From NCBI GenBank assembly GCA_022758985.1, contig JAEMQC010000102.1, positions 1 to 25,147 on the forward strand: DNA of 25,147 nucleotides. The letters run 5' to 3'. Origin of the DNA: Campylobacteraceae bacterium. GTDB lineage: Bacteria > Campylobacterota > Campylobacteria > Campylobacterales > UBA6016. Position numbers and translations under genes: made by a program. This document shows, piece after piece, positions 7,437 through 15,769 of the stretch; the stretch's first letter is position 1; each line of letters opens with the position of its first letter. Below the pieces are notes generated by a model. The model did not search any database. It saw only the letters and a list, made by a program, of their open reading frames with translations, and had not been told where the DNA came from.

Positions 7437-7686
7437 CTATGGCCTCTCTTCGCTCCTCCTCGTCCATTTGCGCAATTATCTCCTTGAACGTCTCTATGCT
7501 AGCAAGCGCACTCTCTTCGTCTATTTTGTTTATGGCATATCCTATATGTATCAGTACGTAGTCGCCGACATTAACAGATTCTGGCATCAAATCGAGGCTA
7601 ACGACCCTTTTGACCCCGAGTGTATCCACCGTAGCCATATTGTCTTCGTCCAGAGAGACGACTTTTGAAGGTATAGAGAGACACAT
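7429..7686 (-). CDS. hypC: Hydrogenase assembly chaperone HypC
   Basis: Small chaperone that binds HypD and then the large-subunit precursor to hand over the Fe(CN)2CO unit. The working start is the internal ATG at 7686, giving 85 residues beginning MCLSIPSKV. The conserved Cys2 must be N-terminal after Met removal, and an AAGGGG ribosome site lies just before it. A longer reading frame from 7731 would overlap hypB by 43 bases and would bury that Cys, so I reject it. The conserved GDYVLIHIGYAI segment is present. The start follows the hypB stop after two bases. Confidence 0.95.
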   Translation of the reverse strand: MCLSIPSKVVSLDEDNMATVDTLGVKRVVSLDLMPESVNVGDYVLIHIGYAINKIDEESALASIETFKEIIAQMDEEERREAIGE

Positions 7687-7688
7687 AC

Positions 7689-8456
7689 TTATCCCCTTAG
7701 CTCTTTTTTGAATTTTAAGTAGTTTATCCATTTTTGGATGCTAGCTTCATCTTTTGTAGACACTTCCAATATGTCGGCCTTCGGATTTAGGCGTCTGGCG
7801 TCCTCTTTTGCCTGCGTCATATCAAAATCAAAATAAGGGAGCAAATCGCACTTCGTAAACACTATTAAGTCGGCGGCACGGAACATTACCGGATACTTTT
7901 GTATCTTATCGGCGCCCTCCGGGATAGATAAAAGCACGACGTTTAGATGCGCCCCAAGGTCATAGCTCGCCGGACACACTAGATTTCCGACGTTTTCTAT
8001 AAAGACGACGTCCATATCGTTTATAGGTAGCTCATGCAGGGCGTGATGTACCATATGGGCATCAAGATGACATGCCGTACCGGTTGTTATCTGATAGGCG
8101 GCAGCTCCTTTGGCTTTTATCCTATCGGCATCCCTGTTTGTCTCAAGGTCACCCTCTATGACGGCTATCTTGAGGCTTCCCTCTTCTATCGTTTTTTCAA
8201 GTAGGCTTGTCTTGCCGCTGCCGGGAGAGCTCATAAGATTTACCGCAAGCACGCCTGCTTCGTCGAAATGCTCTCTGTTGCCGGCCGCCTGGCGATCATT
8301 CTCGTCAAGTATCTTTGTGATGACCGCTATCGTTTTTTTATCGTTTAGCTGCGGATTTTGATGGAGATGGTCGTGATGGTGATGATGCCCCTCTTCGCCG
8401 TGATGGTGGTGCCCGCTATTTGCTCCGGCTATAGTACAGCCGCAATCTTTACACAT
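7689..8456 (-). CDS. hypB: Hydrogenase nickel GTPase HypB
   Basis: GTPase that drives nickel insertion with HypA. The 255-residue product starts MCKDCGC, the high-affinity CxxCGC nickel site. A His-rich stretch follows (about residues 16-32, with HHHH and HHHHH runs), which would store nickel. The G domain has P-loop SSPGSGKTSL, the switch/metal segment ACHLDAHMVHHAL with Cys and His ligands, ENVGNLVCP, and specificity motif TKCDLL. The length fits the His-rich class of HypB; the Helicobacter form lacks this stretch. The ribosome site is AAGGA. The gene begins 21 bases after nikO. Confidence 0.97.
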   Translation of the reverse strand: MCKDCGCTIAGANSGHHHHGEEGHHHHHDHLHQNPQLNDKKTIAVITKILDENDRQAAGNREHFDEAGVLAVNLMSSPGSGKTSLLEKTIEEGSLKIAVIEGDLETNRDADRIKAKGAAAYQITTGTACHLDAHMVHHALHELPINDMDVVFIENVGNLVCPASYDLGAHLNVVLLSIPEGADKIQKYPVMFRAADLIVFTKCDLLPYFDFDMTQAKEDARRLNPKADILEVSTKDEASIQKWINYLKFKKELRG

Positions 8457-8477
8457 TCTGTATCCTTTTAAAATTAT

Positions 8478-9245
8478 CTAGTAGAGGTCATGGACGTGCA
8501 TATGCTCGTGCATCTCGCCGTCATGACGATGCTTGTGGGAGTGCATAAAACCGGCGCTATCCATAAGTTCTTTGTCGGCCAAAAATTTATCCGTAGCGCC
8601 GTCAAACAAAACCTCCCCGTCTTTCATTACTATACTTCTTCTTCCAAGCTCGGCAGCCAAAGAGAGATTGTGCGTAGCGGTTACCACCGTAGCACCGCAA
8701 CCCTCCAAAAGTTCGACCAGCCTAGCGCTCCAAAAAGGGTCTAATGCGCTTGTCGGCTCGTCCAGCAAAATAAGCTCCGGGGAGAGGGCAAATATGCACG
8801 CAAGAGCCGCTCTTTGTTTCTCTCCGCCGCTTAGATTGAACGCAAACTCGTCCAGCTTCTCTCCAAGTCCGAACATATTTGCCGCCATGCAAACCCTCTG
8901 TTCTATATCGAAAAGTCCAAATCTAACGGGCGAAAAAGATATATCCTCGTAAATATTTTTGCAAAAAAACATCGCTTCATAGTTTTGAAAGAGTAGTACG
9001 CATTTTTGCCTAAAACTTTTTTCAAACTGCTTAGTAAAACTTTTTTTTTCTACTTTTTCGCCGTCAAAAATAAAAGTGCCTTCGTCTGCAAAACATAGTG
9101 CGTTTAAAAGCTTCAAAAGAGTCGTTTTACCGCTTCCATTTAACCCTAAAAGCACTATTTTATCACCTTTTGTCAACTCAAAAGAGACGTTTTTTAGTAT
9201 CTGTTTGCCGTTTTTTTTGTACGAGATATTTTCTATTTTAAGCAC
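8478..9245 (-). CDS. nikO: Nickel/cobalt ECF transporter ATPase with His-rich tail
   Basis: ABC ATPase of an energy-coupling-factor metal importer (CbiO/NikO). The 255 residues hold Walker A GLNGSGKTTLL (about 33-43), signature LSGGEKQR, Walker B LILLDEPTSALD and the switch His in TATHNLSLA. The last 25 residues (MHSHKHRHDGEMHEHMHVHD) carry about eight His and several Met. Such a tail is not part of the ABC fold and probably binds Ni on the cytoplasmic side. Nickel rather than cobalt is inferred from the position between hydrogenase genes, with no cobalamin genes nearby. It overlaps nikQ by eight bases. Confidence 0.92.
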   Translation of the reverse strand: MLKIENISYKKNGKQILKNVSFELTKGDKIVLLGLNGSGKTTLLKLLNALCFADEGTFIFDGEKVEKKSFTKQFEKSFRQKCVLLFQNYEAMFFCKNIYEDISFSPVRFGLFDIEQRVCMAANMFGLGEKLDEFAFNLSGGEKQRAALACIFALSPELILLDEPTSALDPFWSARLVELLEGCGATVVTATHNLSLAAELGRRSIVMKDGEVLFDGATDKFLADKELMDSAGFMHSHKHRHDGEMHEHMHVHDLY

Positions 9246-9795
9246 CGTAACCTCTCGATTTCATAGCTTCGGCGCTTGTTTTAAAACCGTCCAGACTTCG
9301 AATCAAGAGAGCCGTAACTATAACGGACAACAAAGACAAAGAGTCTTTAAGAGTGTAGTTCACAAATCCTCTGCTCCTTGCGGCTTCCGAAAACTCCTGC
9401 ATCTGTTTTTTTAGGCTCTCTATTTTTGAAAAAAGCAAAACGATAAACACGGCAAAAGGTCCGGCCTTGCCAAATATATTGAATACTCCTATTCTATCGA
9501 TGACGGATAGAGTCATGAGCGTCATCGAAAAAGCTCTGCAAAGCAGAAGTGCGAAGTGTTCGTAGTCTACAACAAAACCGAATAAAACGGCGGCGACTAA
9601 ACTACCGGCAAACGTAAGCCCGGTAAAAAATATAACGGCAAAAAAACTCCTTTTACAAATCTCCGCTCTTCTTTTGCTATTTAGTATCGCAAAAGAGACT
9701 GCGACGGCAGCGGCAAAGAGGGTATATGAAACAGAAACGCTAAGAATAACGATAAAAAATGCGTAAGCCGCCAATAAAAGCTTATTTTTTTGCAT
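9238..9795 (-). CDS. nikQ: Nickel/cobalt ECF transporter T component
   Basis: Transmembrane coupling subunit (CbiQ/NikQ type) that links the ATPase to the metal-binding NikM. The 185 residues hold about four to five hydrophobic helices and two coupling motifs of the Ala-Arg-Gly type: SEAARSRGF (about 136-144) and the C-terminal AEAMKSRGYG (about 175-184). The protein is shorter than typical CbiQ (about 220-250 residues), but both coupling motifs are present. The start overlaps nikN by 14 bases. Confidence 0.87.
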   Translation of the reverse strand: MQKNKLLLAAYAFFIVILSVSVSYTLFAAAVAVSFAILNSKRRAEICKRSFFAVIFFTGLTFAGSLVAAVLFGFVVDYEHFALLLCRAFSMTLMTLSVIDRIGVFNIFGKAGPFAVFIVLLFSKIESLKKQMQEFSEAARSRGFVNYTLKDSLSLLSVIVTALLIRSLDGFKTSAEAMKSRGYGA

Positions 9796-10078
9796 TAGAT
9801 ACTTTTTTCAGGGCATAGAAAATAAAAATAACAAGAATGGAGCCTATAAGCGCGCTAAATATATAACCGCCGACCTTCCCAAGCGGAGCAAATACATACT
9901 CGGCAAACGGAGCGTTAAAAAATGAACCCTCTTTAATACCTATCGGCACAAATCCGATCATCGAGGATAGCTCCTCTTCGCTCCATTCGCCCCATGCCGG
10001 ATTTTGGGTAATAATACCGAGCGGGGTCAGCAAAATAAGCAGAGCTAGCCAAATTATTAGTTTTTTGTAGCCGCTCAT
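9782..10078 (-). CDS. nikN: Nickel transporter accessory membrane subunit (NikN, PDGLE-type)
   Basis: A 98-residue protein with an N-terminal helix (about 5-22) and a C-terminal helix (about 69-90) flanking an extracytoplasmic loop, the usual layout of CbiN/NikN/PDGLE subunits that help NikM load the metal. The loop contains the conserved type of segment APFAEYVFAP, and ITQNPAWGEW follows the first helix. Assignment rests on topology, size and its place between nikM and nikQ; the family sequence is weakly conserved. The ATG overlaps the nikM stop by four bases. Confidence 0.82.
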   Translation of the reverse strand: MSGYKKLIIWLALLILLTPLGIITQNPAWGEWSEEELSSMIGFVPIGIKEGSFFNAPFAEYVFAPLGKVGGYIFSALIGSILVIFIFYALKKVSNAKK

Positions 10079-10740
10079 CTCTGCACTCCTAAGGGCATAG
10101 CGTGGACCCTTCTAATAAGCGATAGCGCCAGGGCTGTAACCACACCTTCGAGCACCCCGAAAAATAGAGCGTGCGAACCGACAAGAGCCGGCACGGTAAT
10201 CTCTAGTCCGAGTGGGAAAAATGCCGCCCTACCGGTTTCGTCGGTAAAAAATAGAGGCTGGATACCGAGTAGTAAAGCTACAGCAAATGACGATGCCACC
10301 GCTCCGATATATCCGGCAAAAAACCAGGATATTTTCTCTGTGACAAACCTAGCGGCCAACTTGGCTCCAAAATGAGCAGAAAATGAACCGATAACACCCA
10401 TGCAAAAAGCGTTGGCGCCGAATGTAAGCAGTCCTCCGTCGCCAAATAGCAGCGCCTGCAACAAGAGCACTACGCTAAGGGAAAAGATGGCGACCCAAGG
10501 CCCAAACAAAAGAGTCAGCACCGCAACTCCGGTCGCATGCCCGCTCGTACCGCCGGGAATCGGAATATTAAACATCATAATTACAAAGCTAAAAGCGGAT
10601 ATCGACGCCAAAAACGGAAGGACGTTATCGTCGCTTATAAAAGCAGCCGTTTTTTTGAAAGCGTAGTAAAGTGTGCCGACTTCAACGGCTAAAAGCGGCA
10701 GATAGGTAGCCGGAGCTAAAAAACCGTCAGGAATGTGCAT
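10075..10740 (-). CDS. nikM: Nickel/cobalt ECF transporter substrate-binding component
   Basis: Membrane S component that captures the metal ion. The 221 residues start MHIPDGFLAP, the CbiM/NikM N-terminal signature in which the N-terminal amine and His2 bind the metal. The conserved GGTSGHATG segment supplies further ligands (a His near residue 67). About seven hydrophobic helices are visible. The context points to Ni. It starts 48 bases after the hypF stop, in the intervening sequence 10741-10788, where I see no promoter stronger than background; it is probably part of the hyd transcript. Confidence 0.95.
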   Translation of the reverse strand: MHIPDGFLAPATYLPLLAVEVGTLYYAFKKTAAFISDDNVLPFLASISAFSFVIMMFNIPIPGGTSGHATGVAVLTLLFGPWVAIFSLSVVLLLQALLFGDGGLLTFGANAFCMGVIGSFSAHFGAKLAARFVTEKISWFFAGYIGAVASSFAVALLLGIQPLFFTDETGRAAFFPLGLEITVPALVGSHALFFGVLEGVVTALALSLIRRVHAMPLGVQR

Positions 10741-10788
10741 ACTTTTTCCCTTTTAGTAATATTTGGTCAAGATTTTATTTACTTTAAC

Positions 10789-13047
10789 CTAAAGTTCTTC
10801 TTTGGTTATGTGACCGCTTAGATACAAAGATGCAAAGGCTGCTTGCCCGACGCATATAGAGGAGTCGTTTGGACTAAGAGCGGTATGGAAATTTATGTTT
10901 TTACCGTTAAGTTCACGCTTTATGGCGCCTACCAAAGCAGAGTTTTGAAATACTCCGCCGCTAAAATAAAACGGCAATTCATATTCATAGGAGACGTTTT
11001 TTATCCATTTTGCGAGCGTATTTACAAACATAGTAGCTATTTTTTGTGCCTCTTTTTCGGCTATAACGGCTCTTAAAAGAGATTTTACGTCTATATCTAC
11101 GCCGCCCAAAACATCAAAGTATTCGCCGCTATTTTGATTATACTCGGCTTCCAACATCAAACCGCTTTCACCTTCATATATATCGCCGCAAACAACACCA
11201 GCCAAAGCCGCAACCCCGTCAAACAATCTTCCCATAGACGAAGTACGGTAGCAATTTATCTTTTTATCGAATGCGTCAAAGAGTATTTTTTGCTCAAAGC
11301 TAGAATATCCAAGCTTGCAAGCGACACTCTCGGCCTCATCCGGCGACAAAAACGAAAGAGCTAGTGAGAGTGCGGATTTTCTGGCATCCTTTGCGGCCTT
11401 TTCGCCGCCCAGCAGCCAAAAATATGGCAGCGAACGAATTCTCTCGATCTCGTAGCCTTTTTTTAAAAAAAACTCGCCGCCCCATACCGAGCCATCATCC
11501 CCAAGCCCCGTTCCATCCCACACTACGCCTATCGCATCGCTTTTTAGAGCGTTCTTTTCGTATAGCGATGCAAGAAAATGGGCTTTGTGGTGTTGCAATC
11601 TTAAGAGCTTTACTCCAAGCGAAGCGGCATACTCGCTTGACGCATATCTGTCGTTTTTGTCGCACACAGAGAGTCCAAAATCAATACCCCAAAGAGATTT
11701 CATATGTAAAACGCTTTTTTCATAGTACTCGGACGCCTCGATAGAACCCAAATCTCCTATATGAGGCGATATAGCCACCTGATCCCCAAAAGCAAACGCA
11801 AAACAGTTTTTCTGGTGCGCTCCGGCGCAAAATACGGGAGTTTTAAACTCACCTGGCGACTTCAAAAATAGCGGAGCATATCCTCTTGAATTTCTAAGCT
11901 TTATGATTTCATTACCGCTTGCTCTAACTACGGAGTCGTCGCATCCTTGTACTATCTTTCTGTCATAGTAAAACGCAAAATCAAAAACCCCAGAGAGTCT
12001 CTCAAGTAGCTCCTCTTCATCGGTGACAATAGGCTCATCCGATATATTTGCGCTAGTTGCCACTATGGGGAAGTTGACCATCTGTGTTAATACGCTATAC
12101 GTGCCGCTATACGGTAAAAATATGCCAAGATACGGGCTATCATGGGAGATGTGACGACTCAGAGAAAAAGAGCTCGATTTTTTAACTATCGTTATCGGCC
12201 GTTCTTTTGATAAAACTAGCGACTCCTCGAAAGACTCCAGCCAACACTCCTTTTTGGCGCTATCTATATCTTTGAACATAACCGCGAGCGGCTTTTTGGC
12301 TCTTTGCTTTTTTTCTCTAAGACGTAATACCGCTTCGTCGCTATCGGCCCGACACAACAGATGAAAACCGCCCACACCCTTAAGCGCCACTATTTTTGCG
12401 TCATCAAGCGCCGCCGCTACTTTTTTTAGTATTTCGCCCTCTTTTGAAATATAAAGTAGCTTACCTTCGCCGTCCTTTAGATAAAACGACGGGCCGCAAG
12501 CGGGACAGGAAACCGGTTCGGCGTGAAATCTTCTATCCAGTATGTTTAAATACTCTTTTTTGCACTCTTCGCACATCTCAAAAAAGCGCATAGTGGTGCG
12601 CCCTCTATCGTAAGGCAAAGATTCGATTACCGTAAATCTGGGGCCGCAGTTTTGGCAGTTTATCAGAGGATACAAAAACCTCCTATCGTTTTTATCAAAA
12701 AGTTCTTTTTGACACTCTTCGCATATCGTAAGATCCGGAGGAAAAAGGGAGTTTTTTGAGCCTACTACATCGCTCTCTTCGACTCTAAAACCGTCAAAAA
12801 AGCGCAGCTCGCACTCTTTTATCTCTATGCTTTCTATTTTTGCAAGTACGGGAGGATTATTTTGTAGCTCATACAAAAAAAGCTCTATATCTCTTGCGTC
12901 CCCGCTAATGATTATAGATACGCCATCAACACAGTTTTTAACGCTTCCGCCAAGCCCCAAGTCGGTGGCCAGTTTTGCCGCAAAAGGGCGAAAACCGACC
13001 CCTTGTACGATACCGCGAACTACAACCCGAGCGGTTTTAGACGGCAA
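10789..13047 (-). CDS. hypF: Carbamoyltransferase HypF
   Basis: Makes carbamoyl-adenylate from carbamoyl phosphate and ATP and moves the carbamoyl group to HypE Cys, the source of the cyanide ligands. The 752-residue product has all domains in order. The acylphosphatase domain (about 5-90) has VQGVGFRPF. Two zinc fingers follow (CEEC at 109-112 with CQNC at 131-134; CEEC at 159-162 with CPAC at 181-184). The YrdC-like domain (about 205-385) has KGVGGFHLLC and TSANISDEP. The Kae1-like domain (about 400-745) has HHKAH at 486-490, WDGTGLGDDGSVWGGE, SSMGRLFDGVAALAG near 603 and SGGVFQN near 696. The start overlaps hydE by 11 bases. Confidence 0.97.
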   Translation of the reverse strand: MPSKTARVVVRGIVQGVGFRPFAAKLATDLGLGGSVKNCVDGVSIIISGDARDIELFLYELQNNPPVLAKIESIEIKECELRFFDGFRVEESDVVGSKNSLFPPDLTICEECQKELFDKNDRRFLYPLINCQNCGPRFTVIESLPYDRGRTTMRFFEMCEECKKEYLNILDRRFHAEPVSCPACGPSFYLKDGEGKLLYISKEGEILKKVAAALDDAKIVALKGVGGFHLLCRADSDEAVLRLREKKQRAKKPLAVMFKDIDSAKKECWLESFEESLVLSKERPITIVKKSSSFSLSRHISHDSPYLGIFLPYSGTYSVLTQMVNFPIVATSANISDEPIVTDEEELLERLSGVFDFAFYYDRKIVQGCDDSVVRASGNEIIKLRNSRGYAPLFLKSPGEFKTPVFCAGAHQKNCFAFAFGDQVAISPHIGDLGSIEASEYYEKSVLHMKSLWGIDFGLSVCDKNDRYASSEYAASLGVKLLRLQHHKAHFLASLYEKNALKSDAIGVVWDGTGLGDDGSVWGGEFFLKKGYEIERIRSLPYFWLLGGEKAAKDARKSALSLALSFLSPDEAESVACKLGYSSFEQKILFDAFDKKINCYRTSSMGRLFDGVAALAGVVCGDIYEGESGLMLEAEYNQNSGEYFDVLGGVDIDVKSLLRAVIAEKEAQKIATMFVNTLAKWIKNVSYEYELPFYFSGGVFQNSALVGAIKRELNGKNINFHTALSPNDSSICVGQAAFASLYLSGHITKEEL

Positions 13048-14539
13048 GTTCGTATAGACCCTTTAGATTTTGCGGCAAAGAGTTTAGAGCCATATCGATA
13101 TCTACGTTTTTTATCTTCGATTTTAGCTTTGATACAAAAGCTTTTGAGAACAAAAACTCGCCACCGATATTTATTTTTGAGACGGCAAAACTTTTTTTCG
13201 CCTCGTCGAGAGAGAGTATCAAGAAGTCTACCGCAGACTCGAATATAGAATAGGCAAGTATCTCGTCCTCAACCCCGGCAAGCTTGTAGCTCAAAATAGA
13301 AGCAAAACATTTTTTCAGATTCAAATAAGCCGATCCGTTCTCGTTTTGAAGCACAAAATCAAGCTTAACACCCCCGGCTATATCGCTACCGTTTGCGGCA
13401 GTCGCTATAGCGGCAAAACCGCCTTCCATTCCAAGCGCCGTAGATGCGGCCTCAAAGAAATTTTCTATATCCATACCCGGCTTTAGGGCAAGAGTTGAGA
13501 GTCTCTCGTATCTATCCGCAAAAGAGGCTTCAAAATTTGAGAGCAGCTTTTGCCCAAACTCAAAACTATCTTTTAGCTCGCTCGCCAAGTTTGACGCAAA
13601 AAACGAAGCGTAGGCTATTTTTTTTGCTCCAACTCCACTTTTTACGGCATATACGCCAAATCTATCCGATATGTTCATATCGAAAAATAGAGCGTCGCCA
13701 TCTTTTACAAGCGATTCCGGAGTAAATTTGTCGTTTAGAAAAAATCTATCGCTTCCGCTAAAAAATAGCGCTTTTCTTTTTGGCGCATCGCCTTTGATGT
13801 CGCTATAAAACAGCTCCTCATCTGCGTCAACGTCTTTTGAGATATATAAAACATCTATGTCGTTATCGGTAGCCGCTTTCGATAAAAGAAGAAGCAGGGC
13901 GTCGTTAGCAAAAGAGTAGAGGCAAAATCTCGACGTATTCTTATTCGCTTTTAGTATATACGGTCTCTCCATCGTTGAAAGTGAAAGCGCCTCGTCTACC
14001 GTTATGTTATGACCCGCCAGGGTCGGCTCTTTTAGATTGCAAAGCAGCACGGAATCGCTTTGTTTTAAAGAGAGCAGATAGGAGCTTGTTTCGTTTTTTA
14101 TCCTTACGCTTTTGCCGCTTTTAAGAGCAGATGCTACGCCATATAGTGCTTTTATTAAGCTATCCTTGCCTGATACTTCCGCCCCGTTTAATACGACTTT
14201 GCCGCCGACGCAAAAATAGTTTTTGCTCCTCTCGTCTATAAGCCCCCTAGCCAAATGCGGATACATGGCAAGATAGGAAACTTCTTTTAGCTCTTGGCGA
14301 TTTGGGGGCATCATGACCGCTTCTTCTACGTTCTGACCTGATAGATAAAGCGAAAGCGGCAACTCTTCGCCAAGTAGTGTAAAGGCCGCTTTTATCTCGT
14401 CTTCGTTTCCGTCTATATATATAATTATTTCGTTATCCGTTTTTATTACGTTTGAATTCGTATCTTTGAGGATTTGGCTTGCCAGGTATGCATAGTCGTC
14501 GCTATGATTGTCAAAACCGAGTCTATATTTGATTACCAA
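13037..14539 (-). CDS. hydE: Hydrogenase accessory protein HydE
   Basis: A 500-residue protein in the position of HydE of Wolinella and Helicobacter (hydABCDE order), where hydE is known to be needed for hydrogenase activity. It has no signal peptide and no clear membrane segment. Its biochemical role is not known. Residues about 340-490 look like the second lobe of the HypF Kae1-like domain. LGMEGGFAAIATAANG (near 369) resembles SSMGRLFDGVAALAG, and INIGGEFLFSKAFVSKL (near 456) resembles FSGGVFQNSALVGAI. The two segments lie about 88 residues apart here and about 92 in HypF, with similar helical sequence between. The HHKAH metal motif is absent. The start overlaps hydD by 17 bases and the end overlaps hypF by 11. 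It is not the radical-SAM HydE of FeFe hydrogenases. Confidence 0.85.
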   Translation of the reverse strand: MVIKYRLGFDNHSDDYAYLASQILKDTNSNVIKTDNEIIIYIDGNEDEIKAAFTLLGEELPLSLYLSGQNVEEAVMMPPNRQELKEVSYLAMYPHLARGLIDERSKNYFCVGGKVVLNGAEVSGKDSLIKALYGVASALKSGKSVRIKNETSSYLLSLKQSDSVLLCNLKEPTLAGHNITVDEALSLSTMERPYILKANKNTSRFCLYSFANDALLLLLSKAATDNDIDVLYISKDVDADEELFYSDIKGDAPKRKALFFSGSDRFFLNDKFTPESLVKDGDALFFDMNISDRFGVYAVKSGVGAKKIAYASFFASNLASELKDSFEFGQKLLSNFEASFADRYERLSTLALKPGMDIENFFEAASTALGMEGGFAAIATAANGSDIAGGVKLDFVLQNENGSAYLNLKKCFASILSYKLAGVEDEILAYSIFESAVDFLILSLDEAKKSFAVSKINIGGEFLFSKAFVSKLKSKIKNVDIDMALNSLPQNLKGLYELAV

Positions 14540-15068
14540 CCGAATTTTCCTTGAAAAAATTTTCTATGACCGATTCTATCGTGATATTGTTTTTTTTCTC
14601 ATACTTTACGCCCAGAGTATCAAGTTCGTCCAGAACAGTTCTGAGGTATTGAGGCATAGCAGATATGAGCTCATCCGTCAGAGCGTTTTCAACGCCTATA
14701 TCAAGCGGAACAATCCCGATAATTACGACGTTTGCCATCTTTTCCAGCATAGAACAGATTTCAAGCATCTCTATTATTTCTACTTCGTGTGCCGTCTTGC
14801 GATATGACCCAAGCCCCATTAGTACGTCCGAGGGAAGCCTATATACGGAGCCGGGACTATCCTCTATCGATACGGTATCCAGGATTATTACGTTGTCATA
14901 CTCTTGAAATAGCGCCATTAGCTTAAAGCCCAGCACGCCGCCGTCTATTATTTCGAGGGAGTCGTCGAAAGAGTAGTTATTTTCAAGATATTTGGCGGCG
15001 TAGACCCCCACGCCCTCATCTTTAAAGAGGACGTTGCCTACGCCGATTAGAAGGTTTTTGGCACTCAA
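14523..15068 (-). CDS. hydD: Hydrogenase maturation endopeptidase HydD
   Basis: HyaD/HybD-family (M52) protease that removes the C-terminal peptide of the large subunit once Ni is in place. The 181 residues start with the family signature LIGVGNVLFKDEGVG. The three metal-sensing ligands of the HybD type can be placed at Glu18, Asp64 (in VIILDTV) and His94 (in RKTAHEVEI). The C-terminus (GVKYEKKNNITIESVIENFF) is about 15-20 residues longer than in HybD. The start overlaps hydC by four bases (ATGA). Its target is the HydB tail encoded two genes upstream. Confidence 0.95.
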   Translation of the reverse strand: MSAKNLLIGVGNVLFKDEGVGVYAAKYLENNYSFDDSLEIIDGGVLGFKLMALFQEYDNVIILDTVSIEDSPGSVYRLPSDVLMGLGSYRKTAHEVEIIEMLEICSMLEKMANVVIIGIVPLDIGVENALTDELISAMPQYLRTVLDELDTLGVKYEKKNNITIESVIENFFKENSVGNQI

Positions 15069-15769
15069 GCCTTGTCGGCTTTTACGAATTTCTCACCACC
15101 AAATACGATGGCTATATCTCCCTCTCTCCAATAGATCGTTCTCCATATCTGGTAGTAAATATGGAAAATAGTCCACGCTATAATCCACCACATTAGCGTA
15201 TGATGCACAACTCTAACGCCCATATTGCCGCCAAATACCCACAACGTCCAGTCTGTAGCCACATGCAGCAAAAGAGGCCACCATCCACCGACCGAACTAA
15301 GGCCGCTAGCTAGTCCATGTACGTATAGTTGAAGCCCGGTTAGAAGCATCAAAATTAGCAAAATATGGAATACCGTAAAGTACACCGTATTGAAGCTGTC
15401 TGCATGAGCAGAGTTGAAATTTTTTCGCCTATTAAAAGTCATTAGATTGACAAAAACTTCCCAAAACTCGCTCAAGTTTTGCTTGTTAGGAATAAGTTTT
15501 TTATAAGGCTTTTCAAATCTACTAAAGAAATATAGATAAGCGATAATAATAGACGTGACGTCCAAAATAATCGCCCCTATAAAGTGTATCAGCCTATTGT
15601 ACGCCATCACATACTTGTCTACCGCCGGATCCGCTATAAAGCTTTGGTAGTAAGGGTGTCCTATATAAAGACCCGTTATTACGCAAGCTAATATTGATAT
15701 AGCGTTTGCCCAGTGTATAACACGGCCGGCTACGGTCATTCTTTTGACCGGCACGGCACTTTTAGACAT
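15065..15769 (-). CDS. hydC: Ni/Fe-hydrogenase b-type cytochrome subunit
   Basis: Membrane dihaem cytochrome b that anchors the HydAB dimer and passes electrons to menaquinone. The 234-residue product has four hydrophobic segments (about 18-36, 62-82, 126-148, 182-208). Haem-ligand His candidates are VIHWANA in the first helix, LIHFIGA in the second, and the His residues of VVHHTLMWWIIAWTIFHIYY near the end. The length and the C-terminal YWREGDIAIVFGG are typical of this family. The start overlaps hydB by eight bases. Confidence 0.96.
   Translation of the reverse strand: MSKSAVPVKRMTVAGRVIHWANAISILACVITGLYIGHPYYQSFIADPAVDKYVMAYNRLIHFIGAIILDVTSIIIAYLYFFSRFEKPYKKLIPNKQNLSEFWEVFVNLMTFNRRKNFNSAHADSFNTVYFTVFHILLILMLLTGLQLYVHGLASGLSSVGGWWPLLLHVATDWTLWVFGGNMGVRVVHHTLMWWIIAWTIFHIYYQIWRTIYWREGDIAIVFGGEKFVKADKA

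Noticed and set aside
7687..7731. Upstream extension of HypC from 7731
   Set aside because: It overlaps hypB by 43 bases and puts the essential Cys2 at residue 17. The internal ATG at 7686 has its own ribosome site.
8345..8420. Repeat or CRISPR-like array at the CAT/GAT-rich stretch
   Set aside because: These triplet-like repeats are His codons in the hypB metal-binding region. No spaced direct repeats of CRISPR type exist anywhere in the window.
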